This document shows, in pieces, positions 6,793 to 14,400 of a stretch of 17,175 nt of DNA. Below the pieces are notes generated by a model that worked only from the letters and a program-made list of their open reading frames with translations, had not been told where the DNA came from and made no database searches. The first letter of the stretch is position 1, and the number at the start of each line of letters is the position of its first letter. Made by a program: the position numbers and the translations under genes. Source of the stretch: Alistipes sp. UBA928 (GTDB taxonomy: Bacteria; Bacteroidota; Bacteroidia; Bacteroidales; Rikenellaceae); the NCBI GenBank assembly GCA_002293665.1, contig DBDQ01000057.1:2919-20093 (forward strand), written 5' to 3'.

Positions 6793-6940
6793 GAACGATA
6801 TTAAACAGATGCAGGACAAAATAGACGAGGCGATCCGCAAAGCGCAGGAAAAACTCGTCGAAAAAGTCAGGCAACAGGACGGAAAACTCATCGTCACCCG
6901 CGACGGCAAATTGATGGCTATCGGCGCCAGCGAGGTTTGA
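6785..6940 (+). CDS. Small protein coupled to the zeta-like kinase, possible antitoxin
   Basis: A 51-residue ORF starting at ATG 6785 inside the end of the zeta-like gene (8-bp overlap within ATGAGTGA) and ending with TGA at 6938-6940. Residues 1-31 are charged and would form a helix (KQMQDKIDEAIRKAQEKLVE). Residues 33-47 (GKLIVTRDGKLMAIG) look like a beta hairpin and recall the VITRxGKPVA segment of Phd/YefM-type antitoxins, though that similarity is short and may be chance. The overlapping arrangement with a toxin-like kinase makes an antitoxin or regulatory partner plausible, but the order (toxin first) differs from the classical epsilon-zeta operon. I do not recognise a family. It lacks its own promoter, so it depends on the kinase mRNA. 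Confidence 0.6.
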   Translation: MSENDIKQMQDKIDEAIRKAQEKLVEKVRQQDGKLIVTRDGKLMAIGASEV

Positions 6941-6956
6941 CCCAATAGTGAAGAGT

Positions 6957-7060
6957 CGGCTACGTACTACGTCATTGCGAGGAGCACGGCGACGAAGCAA
7001 TCCAAAAACACGGAGCAAACGAAATACATTCCGCCACCGGACCCCCCGGTGGCGGAATGT
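6957..7060. repeat. Dispersed-repeat-like sequence followed by a 15-bp hairpin
   Basis: Within the gene-free stretch 6941-7434, bases 6971-7002 begin GTCATTGCGAGGAGCACGGC and end GACGAAGCAATCC. The type GTCATTGCGAG...AAGCAATCC is familiar from dispersed intergenic repeats in many bacterial genomes. Just after it, 7026-7040 and 7046-7060 form a perfect 15-bp stem (ACATTCCGCCACCGG) with loop ACCCC. The hairpin is followed by CTGTTTA on the plus strand, so it may also terminate the zeta-like operon. No ORF of convincing quality is seen here. Confidence 0.5.
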
Positions 7061-7102
7061 CTGTTTACAGGCCGGGCCTTGTACTAATCCACACCCCCCC
7101 GC

Positions 7103-7128
7103 TGGCGTAAGTTTATCAACTTGCGCTA
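7103..7128. repeat. 26-nt palindromic repeat, copy 1
   Basis: Ten-base arms TGGCGTAAGT and ACTTGCGCTA enclose the loop TTATCA. They pair over the full 10 positions, with two G-T wobbles. The same loop and almost the same arms recur at 7843-7868. A CACCCC-rich sequence precedes both copies. It is followed by AAAATATA. This looks like a small REP-type element, possibly doubling as a terminator. Confidence 0.55.
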
Positions 7129-7188
7129 AAAATATAATTCTCACCACCCCTGATCCCCCACCTCCCCTCCGACATAAAACACCCATGG

Positions 7189-7219
7189 TTTGAATTGATC
7201 CGAAAAATGGTTATATTTG
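7189..7219 (+). promoter_or_regulatory. Consensus promoter driving the structured leader and the 151-residue ORF
   Basis: TTTG (7189-7192), 19 nt, then TATATTTG (7212-7219) matches both Bacteroidota elements exactly. Transcription should start near 7225, leaving about 210 nt before the ATG at 7435, an unusually long leader for this window. Confidence 0.7.
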
Positions 7220-7258
7220 CGGTGACATAATATTAACGAGCAACAATTTTTTCTGTTT

Positions 7259-7404
7259 TGCCAAACGTGCAACCGTCGCGCCGCGACGGGTTTCCAGGAC
7301 TGAAGGAAATTGCCAGCTCGGAGGTGTGTCGTGGCATTTCCGTTGCCACGGCAACTTCGGGCGCGGGGGCAGTTTTCAGACTTGGGGGCTTGCACGGCCT
7401 GGCA
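7259..7404 (+). ncRNA. Candidate structured RNA element in a long 5' leader
   Basis: The sequence between the promoter at 7189-7219 and the ORF at 7435 can fold into several nested helices. A closing helix P1 pairs TGCCA (7259-7263) with TGGCA (7400-7404) and CGTGCAA (7266-7272) with TTGCACG (7390-7396), around a small internal loop. Inside it are P2 (CCGTCG/CGACGG, 7273-7278 with 7284-7289), P3 (7305-7310 and 7312-7315 with 7332-7335 and 7336-7341, one bulged T), and P4 (GTTGC/GCAAC, 7342-7346 with 7351-7355). An alternative hairpin, CGTGGCA (7330-7336) with TGCCACG (7344-7350), is mutually exclusive with P3 and P4, as in a switch. It matches no riboswitch class I can recognise by eye. It could be a cis-regulatory leader or an independent small RNA. 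Structure is by inspection only. Confidence 0.45.
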
Positions 7405-7434
7405 GAGCAGGGACTGTCAACCGCGTCCATTTTA

Positions 7435-7890
7435 ATGAATACTACCCAAACCCAAACCATTCCCGGCCGCTGGAGCGTGGCCGAGCTGCAGCAGCGAATC
7501 CGCGGCAAGTGGGTACACGACCTGTTTTTCGAGCAGGGTGAATTGGTGTTCGACTTCTACCCCGACGGCCGTTTCAGCGAACTTTTCGATCCGCCCGACA
7601 GCCGGCGCGAGTTCGACACGGGCAGTTGGGCCCTCGACCGGGAGTCGGGAGTTACCCGTTTACACTTCGACGGCACATCATCTAAAACGAACCCTCACCT
7701 GAGCGTGGTTTTCGACCTCGATTCCGCCGCCGGCGCCACATGGCTCTATTACTTCGAGGACCTGCCTCACATTCTCCCCACCCGTGACACCGTCATCGCC
7801 CACCACGCCCATCGGCGCTACAAACTCACCCCGCTTCCGAACTGGCGCAAGTTTATCAACTTGTGCCACCACAAACAGCAAATTAGTTGA
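7435..7890 (+). CDS. Unrecognised 151-residue protein
   Basis: I do not recognise this family. The ATG at 7435 is preferred over TTG-initiated extensions into the folded leader. No signal peptide or membrane segment is seen, so a cytosolic protein is likely. Alternating hydrophobic and polar residues suggest a beta-rich, perhaps calycin/lipocalin-like fold: GKWVHDLFFEQGELVFDFY (29-47), a GRFSEL turn, TGSWALDRESGVTRLHF, LSVVFDL and WLYYFEDL. Its last codons lie in the second copy of a 26-nt palindromic repeat (7843-7868), so the tail after about residue 136 (NWRKFINLCHHKQQIS) may be repeat-derived and dispensable. The gene converges on the cyclophilin gene with an 8-bp overlap of 3' ends. It follows a strong promoter and a structured leader, so it is probably expressed under regulation. 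Confidence 0.6.
   Translation: MNTTQTQTIPGRWSVAELQQRIRGKWVHDLFFEQGELVFDFYPDGRFSELFDPPDSRREFDTGSWALDRESGVTRLHFDGTSSKTNPHLSVVFDLDSAAGATWLYYFEDLPHILPTRDTVIAHHAHRRYKLTPLPNWRKFINLCHHKQQIS
7843..7868. repeat. 26-nt palindromic repeat, copy 2, inside a coding end
   Basis: TGGCGCAAGT and ACTTGTGCCA flank the loop TTATCA; the arms pair over 10 positions with one G-T wobble. Compared with the copy at 7103-7128, the core AAGTTTATCAACTTG is identical and the outer differences largely keep pairing. It lies within the last codons of the 151-residue ORF. Confidence 0.55.
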
Positions 7891-8701
7891 ACAATCCGGC
7901 AGAAAGAATCAGAACAGGCTCAAGCGGAAAATCCCGCTCATTAGTTTCGACCGCATTCATCTTATCCATCGTATCGAATCCCTCCACAACCTCGCCGAAA
8001 ATGGTGACACTGCCATCGAGATGAGGCGCACCGCCGACGGTTTTGTATATCTCCCTGCGTTCGGCGGGAATGGTTATCGGGCCGCGGCGCTCCATCTCCT
8101 CTTCGGCCATGCGGGCGGCAATCCCGCCGATCTCCTCTTCGGTCATATCGGGATTCTCCCGCCGAAGTTTCGCCAGATTTTTATAGTATAGCCAGTTAAG
8201 CTCGATGTTATTGATGCGCGCCTCGGTAGCGTCGATTTCGGCGTCGGTCATCACGCGGCCCTGCATGAAACAGAACTGGGTACCTGCCGACGCACGCTCG
8301 GGGTTCACGTTGTCGCCCATTTTGGCATCGAGCACCACACCGCGCCTGTTGAAGTAGTGCGGAAGTATCTCGGCGGGGATCGTGTAGTCGGCGTTGCCAC
8401 TGCTGTAAAGTTCGCCCTCGGCGTTCATCGTGTTGTCGAGGTCGCCGCCCTGGATCACGAAATCCCTCACTATGCGGTGGAACACGACGCTGTCGTAGGC
8501 TCCCTCCTGCACAAGCCGGATCATGTTGTCGCGGTGCAGGGGGGTGTCGTCGAACAGGCGTATGGTCACGTCGCCGAGATTGGTTTTGAAAGTCACGTAA
8601 GCCGTCTTTGCAGGGTCGAAGTCGGCTTTTTTTCCGCCGCGACACGAAACGACCGCCAGCGAGGCCGCGGCAAACAGCAAAATGGTAAGAACTCTATTCA
8701 T
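7883..8701 (-). CDS. Cyclophilin-type peptidyl-prolyl isomerase, lipoprotein
   Basis: A 272-residue periplasmic prolyl isomerase that assists folding of exported proteins. The start at 8701 is chosen because it opens with a lipoprotein signal peptide ending in the lipobox VVSC (Cys20); a longer reading frame upstream would bury it. Residues after Cys20 are basic (RGGKK), unlike the acidic surface-export signal, so it probably faces the periplasm. The cyclophilin core shows VTFKTNLGDVTIRLF (37-50), the catalytic Arg77 in FHRIVRDFVIQGGD, GTQFCFMQG (140-148) and HLDGSVTIFGEV (227-238). About 70 residues (150-220), charged and helical, are inserted between the last two motifs. The gene lies 34 bp after prfB on the same strand, the last gene of the cysS-prfB-PPIase operon. 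Confidence 0.9.
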   Translation of the reverse strand: MNRVLTILLFAAASLAVVSCRGGKKADFDPAKTAYVTFKTNLGDVTIRLFDDTPLHRDNMIRLVQEGAYDSVVFHRIVRDFVIQGGDLDNTMNAEGELYSSGNADYTIPAEILPHYFNRRGVVLDAKMGDNVNPERASAGTQFCFMQGRVMTDAEIDATEARINNIELNWLYYKNLAKLRRENPDMTEEEIGGIAARMAEEEMERRGPITIPAERREIYKTVGGAPHLDGSVTIFGEVVEGFDTMDKMNAVETNERDFPLEPVLILSAGLFN

Positions 8702-8735
8702 AATTAAGGTTAGTTTTTTATCGTGATCCGTTTCG

Positions 8736-9827
8736 TCAGGAGTTTTCACTCCCGAACTCCATCAGATAGGCTTTGATAAAGTCGTCGATCTTGCCGTCGA
8801 GCACAGCGTCGGGGTTTGAGGTCTGGTAGCCCGTTCGGTGGTCTTTCACGCGTCTGTCGTCGAGCACATACGAACGTATCTGCGACCCCCACTCGATTTT
8901 CTTTTTCTGTTTCTCGAGTGCGTTCCGCGCCTCCTGCTGTTTTTCGAGCTCGCGCTGATAGAGTTTCGAGCGCAGAATGCGCATTGCGTTCTCGCGGTTG
9001 TTGAGCTGCGAACGTGTTTCGCTGTTCTCGATCACTATACCCGAAGGGATGTGCTTGAGCCTCACGGCGGTCTCCACCTTGTTGACATTCTGACCACCGG
9101 CGCCGCTGCTCCGCATGGTATCCCACTCAAGATCGGCGGGGTTGATGGTGATCTCAATGGTGTCGTCGACTGCGGGCGACACGAAAACGCTCGCAAACGA
9201 CGTCTGCCGCTTGTTTTGGGCATTGAAAGGCGAGGGGCGCACCAACCGGTGCACACCGTTCTCGGATTTCAAAAACCCATACGCAAAGTCGCCCTCAAAC
9301 TCCAGCGTCACCGACTTTATGCCGGCCTCGTCGCCTTCGAGGAAGTCGAGCGTCTTGATCTTGTAGCCGCCCATCTCGCCCCAGCGCAGATACATGCGGT
9401 GGAGCATGCTCGCCCAATCGAGCGCCTCGGTGCCACCGGCCCCGGCGTTTATGTCCATGATTGCGCCCAACTTGTCCTCCTTACCCTGAAGCATGTTCCG
9501 CATCTCCAACTCCTCGATGGCGGCAAGCGTTTTGGCATACTGCTCGTCGAGTTCCTCCTCGGTCGCGGCCCCCTCCTTCACAAAGTCGGGCATCACCCCG
9601 AGGTCATCGTTCAGCGCCGCCGCCCCGTCGTAGGCCGTAACCCAACTTTTGATCTGCGCGGCAGCCTTAAGCTGTTTCTCCGCCTCCTCGGGATTGTCCC
9701 AAAAACCGGGAGCAAGGCTCTTCTCCTCCTCCTCCCGCAGCCGCGCCCGCTTGTCATCTATACCGATATGCCGCGCCAGCGCCTCCAACCGCCCGCCGAG
9801 TTCCTTTATCTGTTCTGTCGTTGTCAT
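8736..9827 (-). CDS. prfB: Peptide chain release factor 2
   Basis: A 363-residue class I release factor that ends translation at UGA and UAA. The stop-codon reading tripeptide SPF (199-201, in RLVRPSPFNAQNKRQ) identifies RF2 rather than RF1, which has PxT. The GGQ motif for peptidyl-tRNA hydrolysis is at 244-246 (SSGAGGQNVNKVETAVRL). The gene is read in a single frame from ATG 9827: where many bacteria carry the autoregulatory CTTTGA frameshift site near codon 25, this one reads through in frame (HIGIDDKRARL), so no programmed frameshift is used. It begins 4 bp after the cysS stop, showing tight co-transcription, and is followed by the cyclophilin gene. Confidence 0.95.
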   Translation of the reverse strand: MTTTEQIKELGGRLEALARHIGIDDKRARLREEEEKSLAPGFWDNPEEAEKQLKAAAQIKSWVTAYDGAAALNDDLGVMPDFVKEGAATEEELDEQYAKTLAAIEELEMRNMLQGKEDKLGAIMDINAGAGGTEALDWASMLHRMYLRWGEMGGYKIKTLDFLEGDEAGIKSVTLEFEGDFAYGFLKSENGVHRLVRPSPFNAQNKRQTSFASVFVSPAVDDTIEITINPADLEWDTMRSSGAGGQNVNKVETAVRLKHIPSGIVIENSETRSQLNNRENAMRILRSKLYQRELEKQQEARNALEKQKKKIEWGSQIRSYVLDDRRVKDHRTGYQTSNPDAVLDGKIDDFIKAYLMEFGSENS

Positions 9828-9831
9828 AATC

Positions 9832-11346
9832 TCATTCCACTTCCCACTCCGAGACCCCATCCTTGCGGTCTTTGACTTTGATCCCTGCGGCAGCCAAACC
9901 ATCCCGAATACGATCACTAAGCCCCCAGTTCTTGTCGGCTTTAGCCTCAGCCCGCATTTCGAGCAGCATCTCCACCACGGGACCAAGATGATCGGTGCCA
10001 CCAGCGCCCGCCGCCTTCTCATCCTGCAGCCCCAGAATATCGAAAACCCAACGGTGGAAGGTTTCTCGCAATTGTATGAGATGGGGTTCGTAAATTGATT
10101 GATGTTGATCTGCTATTTGGTTGATAATCGGAACATATCTAAAAAGCGTGGCGATTACAGTCGGTGAAGAGAGGTCATCATCCATAGCCTCTTCAAGGTC
10201 TTTTTCTATTGAAGTTGGGAAGATTGGAACAGAGTTCTCTTTTTTTGAAGCAGGAATTTTATCAAGAGTCTCCACCGCCTTCATCAACCGATCCAACCCC
10301 TTCTCCGCTGCCACAAGCGCCTCATTCGAAAAATCGAGAGTCGACCGATAATGAGCCTGAAGCATAAAGAACCGAATCGTCATCGGCGAGTAAGCCTTCT
10401 CCAAAAGCGGATGCGACCCCGCAAACATCTGCTCCAACGAGATCGAGTTGCCAAGAGACTTCCCCATCTTCTGCCCCCCCACTGTCACCATATTGTTATG
10501 CATCCAGTATTTTGCACCCGGACGATCTGCAGCGCACTTTACTTGCCCGTGCGGCTCGCACCAAGCGGCCACTCCCTGAGCGATCTCGGCTTCATGATGC
10601 GGAAACACAAGGTCCATCCCCCCGCCATGAATATCAAACCGCTCACCGAGATATTTGGCACTCATCGCCGAGCACTCCATGTGCCACCCCGGAAAACCCT
10701 CGCTCCACGGCGACGGCCAATGCATTATATGCTCGGGCGCGGCTTTTTTCCACAGCGCAAAGTCCCACGGCGAGCGCTTGTCGCCCTGCCCGTCCAGTGC
10801 CCGCGAACCCGACTGCATATCCTCGACCGACCGCCCCGAAAGCTCGCCATAGTTATGAGAACGCGCATATTTCTCCACATCGAAATATACCGACCCGTTC
10901 GAAACATAGGCGTAACCCGCATCCAGAATCCTCTTCACCATCTCGATCTGCTCGATGATATGGCCCGAAGCGGTCGGCTCGATGCTTGGCGGCAGAACGC
11001 CGAGCGCCCGCATCGCATCGTGATAGCGACGGGTATACATCTGCGCAATCTCCATCGGTTCGAGCTGTTCGAGTCTCGCCCGCTTCGAAATCTTATCCTC
11101 GCCTTCGTCGGCGTCGTTCTCCAGATGTCCCACATCGGTGATGTTGCGCACATAGCGCACCTTATATTTTTCCGGGCCATACGTCAGGTAACGAAACAAC
11201 AGGTCGAAAGTTATGGCCGACCGCGCATGCCCCAAATGAGGATCGCCGTATACCGTCGGCCCGCAAACATACATCCCTGCGTGGCCCTCCACGAGGGGCT
11301 CGAAAACCTCTTTCCGTCGTGTCAGTGTATTATAAATCGTAAGCAT
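9832..11346 (-). CDS. cysS: Cysteinyl-tRNA synthetase
   Basis: A 504-residue class I aminoacyl-tRNA synthetase that charges tRNA-Cys. It has the HIGH-type motif (HLGH, 37-40, in CGPTVYGDPHLGHARSA), a KMSKS-type motif KMGKS (293-297, Gly for the first Ser), and the zinc ligands Cys28, Cys225, His250 and Glu254 (WHMECSAMSAK, FPHHEAE) in register with E. coli. The C-terminal DALR anticodon-binding region is complete. The codons for about residues 365-435 (10040-10250) are visibly more A+T-rich than the rest. The start at 11346 sits 4 nt after a minus-strand -7 motif that is one arm of the palindrome 11349-11381. It is the first gene of the operon with prfB and the cyclophilin gene. Confidence 0.96.
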   Translation of the reverse strand: MLTIYNTLTRRKEVFEPLVEGHAGMYVCGPTVYGDPHLGHARSAITFDLLFRYLTYGPEKYKVRYVRNITDVGHLENDADEGEDKISKRARLEQLEPMEIAQMYTRRYHDAMRALGVLPPSIEPTASGHIIEQIEMVKRILDAGYAYVSNGSVYFDVEKYARSHNYGELSGRSVEDMQSGSRALDGQGDKRSPWDFALWKKAAPEHIMHWPSPWSEGFPGWHMECSAMSAKYLGERFDIHGGGMDLVFPHHEAEIAQGVAAWCEPHGQVKCAADRPGAKYWMHNNMVTVGGQKMGKSLGNSISLEQMFAGSHPLLEKAYSPMTIRFFMLQAHYRSTLDFSNEALVAAEKGLDRLMKAVETLDKIPASKKENSVPIFPTSIEKDLEEAMDDDLSSPTVIATLFRYVPIINQIADQHQSIYEPHLIQLRETFHRWVFDILGLQDEKAAGAGGTDHLGPVVEMLLEMRAEAKADKNWGLSDRIRDGLAAAGIKVKDRKDGVSEWEVE

Positions 11347-11348
11347 TC

Positions 11349-11381
11349 GGCAAAATTACGGAAAAAATCCGTAATTTTGCC
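11349..11381. promoter_or_regulatory. Palindromic divergent promoter between cysS and the DUF2723 gene
   Basis: GGCAAAATTACGGA (11349-11362) and TCCGTAATTTTGCC (11368-11381) form a perfect 14-bp inverted repeat around AAAAA. Each arm contains TAATTTTG, a match to TAnnTTTG: one on the minus strand (11358-11351) pointing to cysS and one on the plus strand (11372-11379) pointing to the DUF2723 gene at 11405. Neither has a TTTG at the usual -33 spacing. As it lies between two 5' ends it is unlikely to be a terminator. Confidence 0.55.
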
Positions 11382-11404
11382 TCAATTATTATCCGTTTGG
11401 CTCG

Positions 11405-14400
11405 ATGAATTATTTTAGCAAGCGCAATAACATTGCTGGATGGGTGGTTTTCGCCCTCTCGCTCGCGGTATATGTCGCCACCACCGAACCGGTGGCGGGC
11501 TGGTGGGACTGCATGGAGTTCACCGCCACCTCCTACAAGCTCGAGATCGGACATCCGCCCGGAGCGCCTCTCTTCATGATGATCATGAGGCTCTTCACGA
11601 TGCTCTCGCTGGGCAATCCCGAGATGGCGGGTTTCGCGGCCAATCTCGGGTCGTGTGTTGCCAGCGCCTTCTGCATACTCTTCATGTTTTGGACTATCAC
11701 GCGCCTGGCGCGCAAAATGTACGGGACAGACAGCGAGGGCAACGGCGCCGAATTCGATCCTGCCAATAAAACCCACGTCTGGACGGTCATCGGCGCGGGG
11801 CTCATAGGCTCGTTGGCCTACGCCTTCACCGACACCTTCTGGTTCTCGGCTGTCGAGAGCGAGGTCTACGCGCTGTCGTCCATGTTCACCGCGCTCGTGG
11901 TGTGGCTCATGTTCCGCTGGGAGGAGGTGGCCGACGAACCCCACTCCACGCGCTGGCTCATACTCATCGCCTACATGATGGGCCTCTCCATAGGTGTGCA
12001 CATCCTCAACCTGCTCACCATCCCCGCGCTCGTGTTCATATATTACTTCCGCAAAAGCGAAAAGATCACCCGCAAGGGAGTCGTACTCGCATTGCTCGCC
12101 GCGGGAGGCATCGTGCTGGCAGTCTACAAGATCATCATGCCTATGACGGTGAACATTGGGGCGTGGTTCGACCGCGTTTTCGTCAACTCGCTCGGGCTGC
12201 CCGTCAACAGCGGCATGGTCACCTGGGTGTTGCTGCTCTTCGCCCTCGTGGCCTTCGGGGTTTGGATCACCCACAAAAAGGGCAAGGTACTGTGGAACAC
12301 CGTGCTGCTCTGCACGGCGGTGATACTCATCGGCTACAGCTCCTACGCGAGCGTGGTTATCCGCTCGAGCGTCAATCCACCCATGAACTCCAACCGTCCC
12401 GACAATCCCTACGCCCTGCTCAGCCTCATGGGCCGCGAGCAGTACGGCACCGACGCATTCATGCTCTACGGCCCGTCCTACAACTCACCCGTCGACGGCT
12501 ACAAATACTCCGACCGGTGGATTATGGGCGAGAACGGCAAATATCAGAGCCGGAACCAACTCTCCGACTACACCTACTATCCGGGTGCACAAACCCTCCT
12601 GCCGCGCATGTTCGACTACAACTCGGCGTCGGGCTACCGCAACTGGATGGGCGACGTGAAGATGCGCACCGTCAGGATACCCGGCTATACCGAGACCTTC
12701 GAAGTGCCCACGTTCGGCGAACACCTCCGCTACTTCTTCACTTTCCAGCTCAACTTCATGTACTGGCGCTACTTCATGTGGAACTTCGTGGGGCGGCAGG
12801 ACGACATCCAGGGGCGCGGCGACCTGATCCACGGTAACTGGCTTAGCGGGATTGGCGCCATCGACGCTCTCTACCTCGGCCCGCAGGATAACCTGCCCGA
12901 GGAGGTGGAGCGCAATCCGGGGCGCAACAAGTTCTTCTTCCTGCCGTTCCTGCTCGGCCTGCTGGGGCTGATCGCGCAGTTGAGCCGCGACAAACGCGGA
13001 TTCACCATCGTCACATGGCTCTTCGTCATGATGGGCTTCGCACTTGTGGTATACTTCAACATCAAACCCGGTGCACCGCGCGAACGCGACTACATCTACG
13101 CCGGATCGTTCTACGCATTCTCGATCTGGATCGGCCTCGGGGTGATGTGGATACAGGAGCTGGTCGCCAAACTGTTTAAACAACGCGAGTGCTGGGTGTC
13201 GGCTGCCATCGCCACCGCCGTGTGCGCTCTGGTGCCGGGACTGCTTATTGCCCAGGGGTGGGACGACCACGACCGTAGCGGACGCGCCATAGGCCACGAC
13301 CTCGGCTACAACGAACTCGTCTCCACGCTCCCGAACTCGATCATAATGAACTTCGGCGACAACGACACCTTCCCTCTGTGGTACAATCAGGAGGTCGAGG
13401 GCCTGCGTCCCGACGTGCGCATCATGAACATGAGCTACATCGGCGCCGACTGGTACATCGAGCAGATGCTCCACGCCTACAACGACTCCGCCCCCGTGCC
13501 GCTCACCATTCCGCTCGAAACCTACCGCGACAATCCCATCATAGAGGTCGTGGAGGCCGTCGAAGGCGCGCGACCGCTTAAGGCGGTAATGGATTTTGTG
13601 GCGAGCGCCGACCCCGGATCGAGAACCCGGCTCTACGAGGGCAGGGATCCGGTCGACTTCATCCCCACCAAAACGCTGATCATCCCCGTCAATAAGCAGA
13701 ACGTTCTCGACGCGGGCATAGTGCGTCCCGAAGACGCCCACCTGATAGTCGACTCCATCGAGTTCACCCTGCCCAAAAACATGATCGACGTCACGCAGCT
13801 CGTGCTGCTCGACATGCTCTCCAACCTCGACTGGAGCCGCCCCGTCTACGCCACCTATCCGCAACTCTTCATCGACGTGGGCCTTGGCGACTGGCTCCAG
13901 GCCGACGGATGGGCCTACCGCCTCGTGCCGATCAAAACGCCGTACAGCGCCGCCGATTGGGGCTACGGGCGCATCGACAGCGAAAGGGCCTACGACCTGC
14001 TGATGAACGAGTACAAATACGGCAACGCCAACGCTCCGGGGGTCAGGATCGACTACAACTCAGTGGTGAATCTCTCGTTCGTAAGGGCCTTCCCGGCGTT
14101 CGTGCGTTTGGCCGACCGGCTCATCGCCGAGGGCGACCGTGAGCGCGCCGTCGAGGTATTGGATCGCGCTTTGGTTGAGTATCCCCTCACCAAGTTCGAC
14201 TACGAATTCGGTAGCCACTACCCACTGATCGACGCCTACTACGCCGCCGGAGCCGTCGAAAGGGCTGACGCCCTGCTCGAGGACTATGCCAACACGCTCC
14301 AGGAATACATAGAATACTATCTGAGTTTCGACGGCCGCAAAGCCGACCTCGTGGCCGAAGAGTGGACTTCCCGTTTCCAGGGGCTCGACAACCTCTGCCG

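Noticed and set aside
6948..7193. Small ORFs on both strands across the repeat-rich gap
   Set aside because: They run through the palindromes and repeats, and their predicted products show only repeat-derived similarity.
7259..7404. Retron msr/msd or group II intron fragment as explanation for the folded RNA
   Set aside because: No reverse transcriptase or intron-encoded protein is present nearby, and the paired ends alone are not enough.
7258..7434. N-terminal extension of the 151-residue ORF back to a TTG at 7258
   Set aside because: The frame is open, but this stretch is explained better by nested base-paired helices and lies between the promoter and an ATG; the translated sequence (PNVQPSRRDGFPGLKEIASS) has no recognisable feature.
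11349..11381. Rho-independent terminator
   Set aside because: The hairpin lies between two divergent 5' ends, has an A/T-rich stem and no following T-tract; promoter motifs in both arms explain it better.
12485..13864. 459-codon minus-strand frame inside the DUF2723 gene
   Set aside because: Composition is rich in His, Val, Arg and Glu as expected from antisense of a third-position-G/C gene, with no recognisable domain.
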